DNA from: Rhynochetos jubatus
Taxonomy: Eukaryota; Chordata; Aves; Eurypygiformes; Rhynochetidae
Length of the DNA stretch: 64,000 nt
NCBI GenBank assembly: GCA_027574665.1
Contig: CM050655.1
Span: 9,109,170-9,173,169, forward strand
Direction of reading: 5' to 3'
Shown: piece by piece, positions 53,041 to 63,573 of the stretch
Layout: each line of letters opens with the position of its first letter
Numbering within the stretch: the stretch's first letter is position 1
Notes under the pieces: generated by a model
Databases searched by the model: none
Told to the model about the DNA's origin: nothing
The model's input: only the letters and a program-made list of their open reading frames with translations
Program-made: the position numbers and the translations under genes

Positions 53041-55079
53041 CATAATTTATAAAATACACAAAAACTTTATGATTTGCTTTGTTGATTCATGAAATCATGT
53101 AACATGAAAATCAGGAACACTGGAATACTATAAACAGAAACTTCTGTAATGTCTGTAGCACAGAAAACAAAGATAAACCCCAAATGTTCCTTAATACAAT
53201 GGCAAACCATAATCTGCAAAAAGCTTCTTGTAATTTTTGGATTTAGTTTTCAGCTGTAGAAATGTCCCAGATAATATCTTAAGCCAGAAGAAAAATAAAG
53301 GAAATTCATACCAAAAGCATGAGTATATTGTGTGGTGCTTGTCAGGTTTCAGGATTTCCTCAGTTAACCACTACCCCTCAATTCAAAACCAGAGCTCAGT
53401 TATCCTGTAACCGTGTTCAGGTGTTGTGTGAACACTTTCCCTGGCTGCCTACATCTCTTGGCAGTTCTCCATTTCCAGAGATGCAGTCAAAAATACAGTA
53501 GACACCAATGATGCACACAGCAAAAACTCGTAGAAGTCCATTTGCTTTTCCATCTTCTGAAATCCTCAAGAACTTCACAGCAATTCCAAATAAAAGCCAA
53601 GCCTTTCTTTTGCTCGGATGTCTGAGACATAAGGCAAGCTGGTTCTTCAAGTACAGAAAGGTAGCTCCAGCAGTGTCCAGACTCATCTGGAATCAAATAC
53701 CTCTTGCCTTACCTCACGGTACAAGCAACATTGCTGAATATCCTTGTCTACCCCACCTTTCCTGGCCAGCCTGCATCAGTACTTGTACAGTGTTTGGAAC
53801 CATGTTTTCCAGGGCTTTGGAAAAGTTAAGTCTCCTCCACCAAGTGTTTGATTGGAGTGGAGTCAAACAGCAGGACAGATGTCTCACCGTTAACCTTGAC
53901 ACAGCTTGAAGAATCCATCTCTCTTCTCCTGTGTATTGGCAACCGTTCCTAGTAGACATCTTCCTCTTCAGACTGGAAATCACCAGTTTTGATCTTCTGA
54001 CTGGTAGCAGAGAGGGGTGATGAGCATCTGGACCGCGAAGCCTGTCGTTCAGGGAGCAGTCCTGTTCATGTCGTGCCAGATGCTGGGAGCACTGCTCGCA
54101 CCGCAAGGACAGCGACCATGTAGCTCTGATCCTTCATCACCGTTTCTCCTCTGTCTCGCATCATCTTTACCACTCTGCTGACTGAAGCCTCACAGTGGTC
54201 CAGTTAGAAGCAATATCCCCAAATAAACGGCCCGCAGAGGAAACAAGGCAGTTTCAGACGTCTGTAGTTCACTACTGCTCAGGCAACGCTGTGCAATTTG
54301 CCAAGTCACCTGCTTGGGCGATTTCCAGGTAGTTTATGCCAATGCCTTGTGAGTTGGTATTCAGCACCATACCCGCCCCCCGTCCTCAATGGAAGGGTTT
54401 GTTGATCTGTTCTCTTCCCAGACTCATTCCCACATCTGACATTCCCGGTACGTGTTCAGAAAAATAACTCAGATTTTTTTTTTTTTTTTAAATGTCAGTG
54501 AGCCAGGAATACAGGAACTGAAGTGGAGAGCTGTGTGTATAAAAGAGTTCACCAAGAACTGCATTAGGCTGGAATAATGCAATGCCTGAACACAGAGTGA
54601 GGTACGTAATATTAAACTTGTAGTACTACATGTCAAGCAAACAGACAAGACTGATGTAATGTTATATACGTATTACCTCAGTTTGAAAGCGATGCCTCTC
54701 GCTACATTCTGACTGGTTGCGTGGCCAGCATCCCAATTAAAAGAATCCCTGTTGGTTTTTTCCTGCTGCTACACTGGAAGCGATAATATGACCATCATGA
54801 AAGAGAACGTACACCTGTCCTGCTCACAAAAACATATACAATCATTAAAATGGGAAGACCAAAGAAAGAATAACACTCACGTAAGTCAAGCTATTAAAAC
54901 GTGCTATGAATTGAACCCGAGGTAATTTAACTCCTTTCATATTCATTTTTAAGGAGAGGTATCTCAAAAAAAGCACTGTCATTTAAAAGCAGACAAACAC
55001 ACTGGCTGTGATATAAAAAGAACAGTAAAACACACGGAGCGTTAGCACATGAAAGAAACGTGTTGCAATTGTGTCAAAT
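53041..55079. other. DNA between the CR1 fragment and the BICC1 3' end
   Basis: The stretch contains a minus-strand region poor in stop codons (53417-54106, listed separately) and a T-run at about 54474-54489. Otherwise I see no recognisable element. Confidence 0.5.
53417..54106 (-). pseudogene. Unidentified stop-poor stretch, possible decayed retrocopy or RNA exon
   Basis: One minus-strand frame stays open for 230 codons except for two stops lying eight codons apart near 53690-53716. The two open parts encode about 130 and 89 residues. About eleven stops would be expected by chance in one frame of this length. The plus strand is also open for 133 codons at 53508-53909, so part of the effect may come from base composition. 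The second open part has a hydrophobic run around LLRVFAVCIIGVYCIFDCIS, which might be a membrane segment. I recognise no family, and no intact start or splice sites are clear. Confidence 0.2.
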
Positions 55080-55093
55080 AGTGCTTTTTATAT

Positions 55094-55099
55094 TTTATT
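55094..55099 (-). terminator. Candidate distal polyadenylation signal of BICC1
   Basis: The minus strand reads AATAAA within an AT-rich block. A GT-rich element (CGTGTGTTTT) lies about 50 bases farther downstream on that strand, as expected for a cleavage site. Another AATAAA lies just upstream at 55179-55184. The assignment is by motif and by plausible UTR length only. Confidence 0.45.
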
Positions 55100-55471
55100 A
55101 ACAAGCAAGCATCCCTGGAACTGGGTCTATATAAAAAAATATTCATTAACCAATCAGAATACAAGGGAGTTATATAAATTTATTTTATGCAACATTGATT
55201 AGTTTTGAAAATTCCCATTTTTAATGTTTTAATTTCATATTTTAAAAAAAATCACTAAAGGACACAACCCACAAAAATACAATCTGTATCTGCTCTATAT
55301 TTACAGATATTGGTCACTATTAAGGCACAGATTTAAAACTAACATTTTTATGTAGCAAGTCAAATATTTGTGCATAACATAACACTAACAATACGGTACA
55401 CTGTACTGTCGTATTTCCTTTGTGGAATCAAAATAAGGTGAGAAGTTTTTTTCTTCCAGTGTGTTCTTTTT

Positions 55472-55493
55472 TGTGTGTGTGTGTGTGTGTGTG
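55472..55493. repeat. (TG)11 microsatellite in the BICC1 3' UTR
   Basis: Eleven TG units lie on the plus strand, which would be CA units in the BICC1 transcript. CA repeats in RNA can bind hnRNP L. The tract is likely to vary in length between individuals. Confidence 0.9.
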
Positions 55494-55748
55494 AAGCCCT
55501 ATTGAAAAACTAATTTTGTTAATGGGAAATCCTTCCCTTTGGTGTAGATGATAAGCACTGCTCAGCAGCTGACCACATCAACTTAATACTGTAATAAAAT
55601 CAGTTTGAGTACAGTACTATCTAGATACAAAGTATGTACTTACGAAAGACTAAAAAATCTAGGAGTGTGAAGTCTTTTTGATGCTTGGAAGTTCAGGCAA
55701 AGTAAGCAAGAAGGGGTTGAAGAAAATTCTGTAAAGTGTTGCTGAATA

Positions 55749-55754
55749 TTTATT
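55749..55754 (-). terminator. Candidate proximal polyadenylation signal of BICC1
   Basis: The minus strand reads AATAAA about 2.2 kb after the BICC1 stop codon. It could give a shorter transcript lacking the CA repeat and the Pumilio-type motif. No strong GT-rich downstream element is obvious, so it is less convincing than the distal site. Confidence 0.3.
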
Positions 55755-57918
55755 TCATTAAAACTATGCTATAAAATTAAAATGACTGAGTACAATTTGA
55801 TTTGCAAACACCGGTCTTGCAAATGCAAACACTAAAATGACAGCTTCTCTGTAAGCACGTAAGTAGTCCCTGTGAACAGATCTACCTACATGCTTAGAAG
55901 AAAGGACAAGTATAAATAGTTTTAGAAGTCGTGGCTTCCACAAGGGTTTCCAGGAAGTTGCTCTGGCCCGTGCAACACACACACACAGGTGTCTCAGATA
56001 AGTGGATACTGACTTTTGGCATTTGAGCACAGTAACTGGGATGCGAACAACTGCGTGTGTACAAGATGCAGTTTTATCTGTTCGGATCTCTAGTACAACT
56101 TTAAAACCAGAGGAAGCTAACTGCTACTTGATCTACAGGGCAAGTCACCCAGCTATACACCATTAAGTAGATATGGCTGAAATGAGTACTGAGCAGTTAT
56201 TTTTTGCTAACACTAGTCTTCATATTATTGCTTGATCATCTGTGCCCTCACTAATAGTTTCCTCAAATTCCCTTTTGTGTGTGCAAACTTCTCTATACAT
56301 CATTTTGGCGTTCTCACCTTAAAAGAATTATCCATGGAAAGTGTCAAAACCATCTCTCACCCACTTTTGCATAAAAACCAACTACTGTAAATGTTACTCT
56401 AATGCCTTCTGTTAAGAGCACTTGACAGTGGTTTATGTCCATCCCAAAAGGCTTGTACGCTGAACATAAATAATGCATTACAGTAGAGGTAATTCACAAT
56501 ATTTCTTATGGGAATGCTTTTCAAGAAATTAATGCTTGGAAACTTTGTATTGCATTGCAGAAAGAGGCACTTCATGAATTCCTTCATTATATCAGAACCC
56601 TTCATAAACCCATAACAAGACATCTGTAAAGACAGAGGAATAACATTGCCAAATTATTTGGACTTTCACAGTGTAAGAATGCAATAGCTAGCTCTAGCCA
56701 CTTATAATATGGACTCTTTCTGTTGAACATAACTTGTTTCAGAAATAGTTCATCTCCAGAGTTTCAAACACTTCTGCAGCTGACAATTACAAATCTAGAT
56801 CGAACAAAACAGATGCTATTACACCTATTTTATGTAGGTCGCTTAATTGCTGCATGCATAGTCATGTAAGTAATATGCGTCACTTATTAAATGGCAACAG
56901 TGCTGTCTTGTCAAATTAGATGAGTTGTCTGTTTAATCAAACTGACAGCCCAGAGCTCTAGTTTGATGAATGCCTTCCATTCTCTACCATCAATCCGCAG
57001 TAGATCAGTTTTATCTGTTACGTATCGTAGGTGTACAGAACCTAAAAATAAAAGTCTGATATAAATAAGTGTCCTTTAGTGGCAGGGCACTAAAAGTAGC
57101 CCTTTGCTTTTGAGACAACCATTAAAAACAGTTTTAGCATAACAGGCAGCAGTTAAATATGATGACTGCAAAGGGTTAATATTGCAAGGTCCATTTCGGT
57201 CTTTCATTGCATCTGTTACAGTGAGCGAGCATTACTGCAAGCAGCATTAGACTGCTGCGTAAGAGCGTCATAGGACTGTTCCAAAATCAAGCCGCTTGGT
57301 AGCGGACCAATCTCTTCAGATAACTACTGGGGAGACAGAGAGAGAGGGGGAAATCCGCATAAGAATCAGTTTCTAGTACCATTATCGTGAGATGTGACTT
57401 AATGCAGGAACACCTGAAAACAATTTGATTAGTGCCAATATAAAAATTGATATGGAAATGAAAGAGAAATAAATTTCCACAGGACAAGAAATCAGAACAT
57501 GTAAAGTGCAGAAAGACCTCAATAATTATTTTAAGCAGTACCAGAAAAATCCATCTTGATCAAAATCTATGCTCTCTGGCATCCCAGCTCTTCATTCTTC
57601 CTTCATTCAACAAAGTAAAAATTCAGTGCATACATTATAGTTATAGGTAATAAAATACTAAACGAAGAACCCTATATTATTATTATTATTGCAAATTCTG
57701 TCCAATGTACACGAGTAAAACGTAACCCACGTTTGGTGCTTTGAAAGACAACAGACAGAATGTGTTTTCTCTTTTTTTTTGGCACGGTATTGTGCAGACA
57801 AAAAGGCTTTGGTCCTTGACACCCAAACTCCCAAAGTGCAGAGGGTGGTGTGCAGTGAAGGCTGTCCACAGAATCGCCACGTCCATCTGTACAGCTGACT
57901 CGGAGCCACAGCTCACTG

Positions 57919-58049
57919 CTACCAGCGCCCGCTGACGCTAGCAATGTCCGAATGATACTGGCGCGGCAGTCTTCCACTAGCTCCACCCTCCAGGAATGAG
58001 GCGCGTATGTTTGATGGGTCAAAGAGCTTTCTTCGGTTTTTATTCAGTT
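57919..58049 (-). CDS. BICC1: BICC1 terminal coding exon: end of SAM, C-terminal tail and stop codon
   Basis: The exon opens after the acceptor ACCTTTATAG. Its first two bases complete a Glu codon, and 42 codons plus a TAG stop at 57919-57921 follow. The encoded tail runs LNKNRRKLFDPSNIRASFLE and then GGASGRLPRQYHSDIASVSG, finishing with Arg-Trp. The first residues close the last SAM helix, and the remainder is the strongly conserved BICC1 C-terminus. The coding part is much richer in CpG than its surroundings, as constrained coding sequence often is. Longer open frames overlap this exon in the wrong frame and are shadows. The exon continues into the 3' UTR with no further splice site needed. 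Confidence 0.97.
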
Positions 58050-59506
58050 CTATAAAGGTCACCAAAAACATCTCTCATCAGAAATTCATTTTCGTATTTT
58101 GATCTACACCAAAAGCAAACCCTTTTAGGCAAACAAAGTATTTGAGACAGGACGGTTCAATGGGACAGGGAGAGTGCCAGGTTAAGACCCACAGAGATGC
58201 TCGGGACGCAGGCATCTCTTTGGTGCGATTCTTAAATCGGCACTGCTCCGGTGTGGTGCAGATAACACTCGGCAGTATTGGTTTAGATCACACTGACACG
58301 GCTGAAACACTTCAGAAAGGTTCTGTTAGGGTACATAAAGGCTGCAGTCTTCCTGAAGGTACATGCGCGCAGAACGTACGGCTGCAGCACGACCACGCAA
58401 TGTAAACTGAGGTGGCGGAAAAAGCTCATCAGCAACGTGATCATTTCTCAATGCACAGTTATTTTAAACAGTATTTTAATAAGGGTTTTTAGAAATACCA
58501 GATGCTCACCCCTCATTCAAACATGCACCCTAAGCTTGTATTAGCAAATGCTCATCCAAATGTTTTTTTCCTTTTCCCACTTTTCTATTCTTGTAAGCAA
58601 ACTCCATGACAGATAGAAATCACTGAAAGATTACACAGATTCTCACAACTGCTACTGGACTACGTACATTGCATTTCTACCCTCTTTATGCCATCATTTT
58701 AAATTCATAAAGAAATCCAGTAATGGCATCAGCAGAAGGGATGCAACTGGGAGGAAAATGATCTAGCGTTACAATGAAGCATCTGAAGAAAACTCTTCCT
58801 CTGGTATAGATTCATTGCCTAGACAATGCGATATAAAATCTCATGCTATTTATTACAATCAGAAAAAATCCAGTTAGGCATTATACACTACAACATACTG
58901 TAAAAAATTATATTTGGCTTTTGTTTTGGAGCATGTAGGGTACAAGACAGCCTTTTAAAGTGGGTGGGAAAAATTCCAAATAACAATCGTGTTTCTTTTC
59001 AAAGCAGAAACAACTGGCCATAGGAAAAAACCAACCAAACCAACCAACCAAAACCAAAGCTGCCCAAAAGCCAGGTGTTTTTTCCCCAGGAGGATGACTG
59101 CTATTGCTCTACTGATCAATAAAGTGGATGACAAGGAACCAAGAGCCTGAAAATGCCAATTCCAACCAGTACGTAGTGCCATTCAGACTCTGCAGAGCCT
59201 GTAATCCCCGAGCTTCTAGAACCCCACAGTTGTGGGGCATAAGACGAAGTTCACAAACTCCATCAAGCTCCAGCGTTACAAGGGGACACAGGACTATGCA
59301 ACTGAAATCCTAATCTGCAAAGTGAAAGCTCCATAAAGCCTGGTTTCAAGCGCCTGCTAGTGAGGGGCAAGCCAATATGACCTCTGTGGACTAGACTCTT
59401 ACTTTTCAGTCCTGCCAAGATCCTTTGTTAGCTACAAAGCCACAACTGAAGGGAGAACACCACAAACAATACTTAAAATGAGCAAGTGATAATCTGTGTT
59501 ACGTAC
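58050..59506 (-). other. BICC1: BICC1 last intron
   Basis: This 1,457-base intron runs from the consensus donor GTACGT to an acceptor ending TATAG. It splits a Glu codon after the first base. It contains no recognisable repeat apart from a short AACC-type run near 59020-59050. Its open frames look incidental. Confidence 0.9.
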
Positions 59507-59606
59507 CTGAGATTGCAAGCAGCATTTTTCTTCTGGCACCAAAAGTGGTAATTCCTAACTCTTTCAAGTCTTGATCAGTAAGAGTAAGGAATGTCTGCAG
59601 ATCAAT
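59507..59606 (-). CDS. BICC1: BICC1 coding exon (second from last): core of the SAM domain
   Basis: This 100-nt exon is read on the minus strand between acceptor TACTCTAG and donor GTACGT. It encodes 33 complete codons, [19 protein letters not shown] followed by [14 protein letters not shown], then one base of a Glu codon finished by the last exon. This is the central and C-terminal part of the SAM fold. The acidic-basic DLKE turn and the GARRK start of the last helix are the type of surfaces through which BICC1 SAM domains polymerise; this is family knowledge, not shown by the sequence itself. All expected core hydrophobic residues are present, with no frameshift or stop, so the domain looks fully functional. 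The exon abuts a CR1-bearing intron on its 5' side. Confidence 0.97.
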
Positions 59607-59975
59607 CTAGAGTAAAAAGAAACGAGAAAATTATGCAAAACAAGTCTCTCCCCAAAAGTATTAAGCCATAAATGGGGTGCAGAACAGCTTCACTTTTTTT
59701 TTTTCCTTACTGCATTGTACAGTTACTCTGCCAACCTATTCTTTGCATGTAAACAGCAATCACTGCTTTCCAATGGCTCTTCACAGTTTCTTAATTTGCT
59801 ACTCTGCATATTTGACAGATAAACCAAAAAGCAAGCAGTTTTAGAAAAGCACAGAAGATCCATTAATATTACTTATTTGTGACTAATGAGATTTTGAGTA
59901 TTTACCACAGTCGGTACAATGCACTTGGGGACAGGTATGTATGTCCATAGATAAAGCTCTTTTCCACCCAAAACG

Positions 59976-60519
59976 ATTCTAAGATCACCAAATCCAACCC
60001 TTGACCCAGCACTGCCAAGTCCACCACTAAACCCTGTCCCTGAGCACCACATCTACATGTCTCTTAAATACCCCCAAGGATGGTGACTCCATCACTTCCC
60101 TGGGCAGCCTGTTCCAATGGCTGACCACCTTTTTGGTGAAAAATTTTTTCCTAACACAATCTAAATCTCCCCTGGCACTTCAGACCATTTCCTCTTGTCC
60201 CACCAGTTGTTACCTTGGGAGGAGGGACCAACCCTCACCTCTCTGCAACCTTGCTCTCCTAGCTGTGGAGAGCAATAAAAGTCTCCCCTGAGCCTCCTTT
60301 TTTCCAGGCTAAACAGCCCCAGTACCCTCCAGCCACTATTCCCAGGACTTGGTCTCCACTCCTGCTGGTCACACTATTCCTGATGCAGGCCAGGATGCCA
60401 CTGGCCTTCCTAGGCACACTGCTGGCCCATATTCATCCTTCTGTCAACCAACAACCCCATGTCCTTTTCTGCCAGGCAGCTTTCCAGACACTTATCCCCA
60501 AGCCTGTAGCACTGCATGA
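59976..60519 (-). mobile_element. CR1 non-LTR retrotransposon fragment (3' end), inside a BICC1 intron
   Basis: The plus strand reads as the reverse complement of an avian CR1 3' region. Recognisable phrases include CACTGCCAAGTCCACCACTA, CCCTGGGCAGCCTGTTCCA, TCTCCCCTGAGCCTCCTTTT and TTTTCTGCCAGGCAGCTTTC. The element's 3' end lies near 59976. It is 5'-truncated, as most CR1 copies are. Compared with the usual CR1 order, it appears to lack a stretch of roughly 100-150 bases near 60358, where the text jumps from the CTTGGTCTCCAC segment to CCTGCTGGTCACACTATTCC. It lies in the same orientation as BICC1. It encodes no intact reverse transcriptase. Confidence 0.93.
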
Positions 60520-60730
60520 TAGATACAGTAGGTGCCTCAGACTACAGCAGGTCAGCAGAGGATGATTGCCCTACTACTGGTGACGCATCTGAGTTAAAAC
60601 ACTACTTCATGGTATTCCAAAGTGTGTGCAACCATGTCCATCTGGTTTTTTTGCTCCTAATACAATTCACAGAAACAGTGTAAAGATGGTTCGTTTTCAT
60701 ACTGGCCGAACTACTTGGCTCATCTCACAC

Positions 60731-60769
60731 CTAACTCTACTAACACTAACCTAACTAACCAACACTAAC
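60731..60769 (-). repeat. GTTAG-type short tandem repeat at a BICC1 splice donor
   Basis: The plus strand has repeated CTAAC and CTAACC units running directly up to the exon boundary at 60770. On the transcript strand the intron therefore begins GTTAGTGTTGGTTAGTTAGG and continues with more GTTAGT and GTTAGG units. The true donor and several decoy GT sites share this repeat. Confidence 0.8.
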
Positions 60770-60930
60770 CTCTTGCTGTTGGAATACGTCTGTGTATTTG
60801 CCCAAACCAAGTTTGCTGAACAGCTCAGGCAGATCAGACCCCTTAAACAAACTGTTCAGGTTACAGCTGTTGCTTCCTGTCAGCGAGGAGATGCAGTCCA
60901 TGTAGTTACTGCTACTGAGATAGTGTTCGG
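60770..60930 (-). CDS. BICC1: BICC1 coding exon (third from last): start of the SAM domain
   Basis: This 161-nt exon is read on the minus strand. The acceptor CTTCCCTTTCAG lies just above 60930. Its first two bases complete an Ala codon begun by the previous exon, and 53 full codons follow, ending in phase 0. The peptide begins EHYLSSSNYMDCISSLTG. It then carries the first part of the SAM domain, GSDLPELFSKLGLGKYTDVF, which covers the first helices, and ends QQQE. The sequence is nearly identical to vertebrate BICC1 as I know it. SAM domains of this family form helical head-to-tail polymers that concentrate BICC1 in cytoplasmic foci and bind partners such as ANKS3 and ANKS6. The donor is GTTAGT, embedded in a GTTAG-type repeat that offers several nearby GT dinucleotides (see the findings). 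Only 53 residues are encoded here, so the domain depends on splicing to the next two exons. Confidence 0.96.
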
Positions 60931-63416
60931 CTGAAAGGGAAGAAGCACACTTTTTAGTCACGTCACCAAAGTGCAGTGTTTTCTGTCATAGCAACATTGT
61001 ATTTGGTTAAATCATGAACAACATTAAGATCTCTCAGACCACTGAAGCGCATGAACAGCATAAAGCAAATATTTTGGTCCCAGTGTTTGTTTTCTATAGG
61101 AAGAATAAAATCACATTATGTGAACTGTTCATACAAGTCAGCAATTCATACTGGGGAAAGACCTGCAAGGCTCATTGCTTTTCCTCCTTTTACACCTTCT
61201 CCAATTTTCTTCAGCGAATAGTTTGGAAAGCACCACTGCACACAACTGCAACCAGCCCTTTTTGGCCTGGACAGTGAAAGAACTATGCTGGAACAATTCC
61301 TGGTAAAAGAACTACCTAGTAGCCACATGATTTGGCTATTATTTTGGTAAGATACAGACAAAAAAAATGCAATAGTTTTTAAAAGACCAAAACTGGAAAT
61401 ACATTCCCTATACGATTTTAAATTACATCCCTAAAAGGTATATATTTAAAAAGTTTTCAGGGAAAAGTTATTAAAACCCCCAAGAAAACTGATGTAGCAC
61501 CACAATCCCTTTCCTCTGTGTGTGCATACTGATAGTATGTAATCACATAGCTCATAATTATTTTTCCTCATGCTGCTTAAGAAAAGGCTAACTCCCAGGG
61601 ACTGCATCAGGCATTTGCATAAATGGGGCCATTGTGAGCGCCCCCTCCCCTGTTACAGACTCGGGGAAACACAACAGTGATGCACAAGAGGCTTGCAGGA
61701 GGTAAAGAAAACTTCCCCAGGTGAGTAAAACTCAGATTGCCTCAGAGACTGATGCTATGGCCTTCACTACAGAATGCCAATAGGATGTGAAAACTGCCCT
61801 TTTTCACCACTGGCGACGCTACATTTCTTATTTTCTGGGCACAGACTTGTTGGAAGCGTTTGGGATTGGACTGACGGAGTTGGAGAATTTTTATCAACCT
61901 CAGCTCCGTTCTGGAAAAGAGTTTTAGAATAAACAGTTCAACGTGGAAAATGTGAATATTGGGTATTGCTTCATTTGTCAAATTTAGGTTGATTTTTTTA
62001 GACGTCAAAAAGCAGCGCCTCGATTTCTTCCCTATCAGAATAAGAAAACACTAAAAATACCCAATCAGAAATTCCCAATCCTACACTCTGGGCAGATGAT
62101 GCAAGGCTGTGTACTGAAAACTGAATATTAAGAAATACTTCTTACTGGTGCAGTCAGGAACCGTTACCTTACACAAAGAAGAAATTCAACACCACTATGC
62201 AATTGTGTCAGTGAAGATTTACACTGCAGTACTCTGGCGCCTGTACATGTAGGTGGATACATTTGTCCAGCCAACTCCAAAGTACATCCTTCATCCTTCC
62301 TCCCCACATTTCATTCTCTGGGAGAGCTACAGCTGCTATAGTACAGCTTCCCCAGCACCAGTGTATCCACAATCCTAATTTTCTTCTTATGCCTATGTAA
62401 ATACATTTTGAATTCTTATTTTGATGAACCTAGAGCTTCCATTTTTGTTCAATTAACTTGGAAACATCAATGGCTTGATTTCAAAGATAAACTTTTCATC
62501 TCATGTTCTGTGAGCACTTAGAATATGGTATGCAGCCATTCACAGCTGAACTAATATGCTTTCTAAAATCATAAATAATGACAAGTGTACCAACAATTAA
62601 TATTTTCTCTAATGGAAGCTGTCCTTTCTTACGATGTTTAAGTTCACAATCTCTGGGATTCAGGTTTTATTCACCTTTATAAGAAAAATGCAACCAAAAA
62701 AGTATAAACAGCCATAGTAGTTATTTCCCTGTAACACAGTTAGTATGGATCAGTATTCTCTACCTCCATTATTAGCTCTTTTAAAAAGCTATATATTAAG
62801 TTACTTAAAAAAAAAAAAGGTTTCAACAGGTTCAACTGAAGTAAAATTTTAGTTTATAAGTTATAAAACATTGTTTAAAAAGTAATTACAAAATTTATGC
62901 CCTATATCCACAGAAAACAGTTTCTGAAGTCATGTGCTAGGCCATGCCAAACATATGGACAGTCTTATTTTATTACCATAAAGAAACTCACGCTTTAAAA
63001 TTCGAGATCAGCACAGATTATGACTTGTCCACAGGAAGCAAACAGCCCAAGAAAGACCTGGCTGCTGTTGCATCAGTAACAGAGCAGAATGACCGTGGTG
63101 TAGAAATAGGCTTTTATAGGTCTGTTTTCAGTACACCTTGAGAAATTCCTTCTACGAGAGCAAAAAGGTTTCAGCCAGAATGCCTTGCACGTTAAACAAA
63201 GTCCTTAAAAGTTTTCCTTTTGGACCATTATTCGTGTATCATGTTGCACAATCTTGTATATGCTTTCACTTTTCAATTCGTAAAACAAGTTTACTTTACA
63301 GATGGTGGCAATTTAAATCCCTAGTGATGTCAGGAAACATTTGTCTTAAAATAAATATTCCTTGATATCAACATGATTTTTTTTTTGTCTAAATCAGATC
63401 TTAAGAAATTATTAAC
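60931..63416 (-). other. BICC1: BICC1 intron upstream of the SAM-start exon
   Basis: This 2,486-base phase-1 intron runs from donor GTTAAT to acceptor CCCTTTCAG. It is AT-rich, with an A-run at about 62807-62818. I see no repeat that I can name and no additional exon. Confidence 0.88.
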
Positions 63417-63573
63417 CTGATTTGTTTTGTTTCCGTTTGGGGCTGCCAATTGAGGAGACAAATTCATTATGAGCTGTGGGTCCAAGCCCATTACGATCTC
63501 TCCAGTTGTCAGATTCACTGCCACTTCCCAGGTGCTCCCGGCTGTTGGACCGTGAGAGGGACATTGAGGAACC
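63417..63573 (-). CDS. BICC1: BICC1 coding exon (fourth from last): serine-rich linker before the SAM domain
   Basis: This 157-nt internal exon is read on the minus strand. The acceptor is a pyrimidine-rich tract ending TTTGCAG just above 63573, and the donor is GTTAAT just below 63417. It starts in phase 0 and encodes 52 residues plus the first base of the next codon. The peptide is rich in Ser, Gly and Asn, includes SRSNSREHLGSGSESDNW near its start and SPKRKQNKS at its end, and has no globular fold I recognise. BICC1 is a cytoplasmic RNA-binding protein with N-terminal KH domains and a C-terminal SAM domain that represses target mRNAs; this segment is the linker leading to SAM. The assignment rests on exact phase joining to the next exon, which carries unmistakable BICC1 SAM sequence, and on linker similarity recalled from vertebrate BICC1. 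The KH-encoding exons lie beyond the right edge of the window. Confidence 0.9.

Larger units (their letters stand above)
55080..57918 (-). other. BICC1: Probable BICC1 3' untranslated region
   Basis: About 2.8 kb follow the stop codon on the minus strand before the distal polyadenylation signal at 55094-55099. The stretch is AT-rich, has no CR1 or LTR insertion I can see, and lacks coding potential. It holds a (CA)11 repeat on the transcript strand (55472-55493), a short (ATT)n run (about 57672-57690) and a TGTAAATA Pumilio-type motif (55298-55305). Human BICC1 has a 3' UTR of similar order, from memory. The true end is inferred: a proximal signal at 55749-55754 would give a shorter transcript of about 2.2 kb. 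Transcript evidence would settle which is used. Confidence 0.55.
59607..60769 (-). other. BICC1: BICC1 intron splitting the SAM domain
   Basis: This 1,163-base phase-0 intron lies between the exons ending QQQE and starting IDLQ. Nearly half of it is a CR1 fragment (59976-60519). Its 5' end, at the high coordinates, is a GTTAG-type repeat. Confidence 0.92.

Noticed and set aside
57672-58022. A 116-codon open frame on the minus strand spanning the BICC1 terminal exon
   Set aside because: It reads the exon in the wrong frame. The frame that joins the upstream SAM exons ends at the TAG at 57919-57921.
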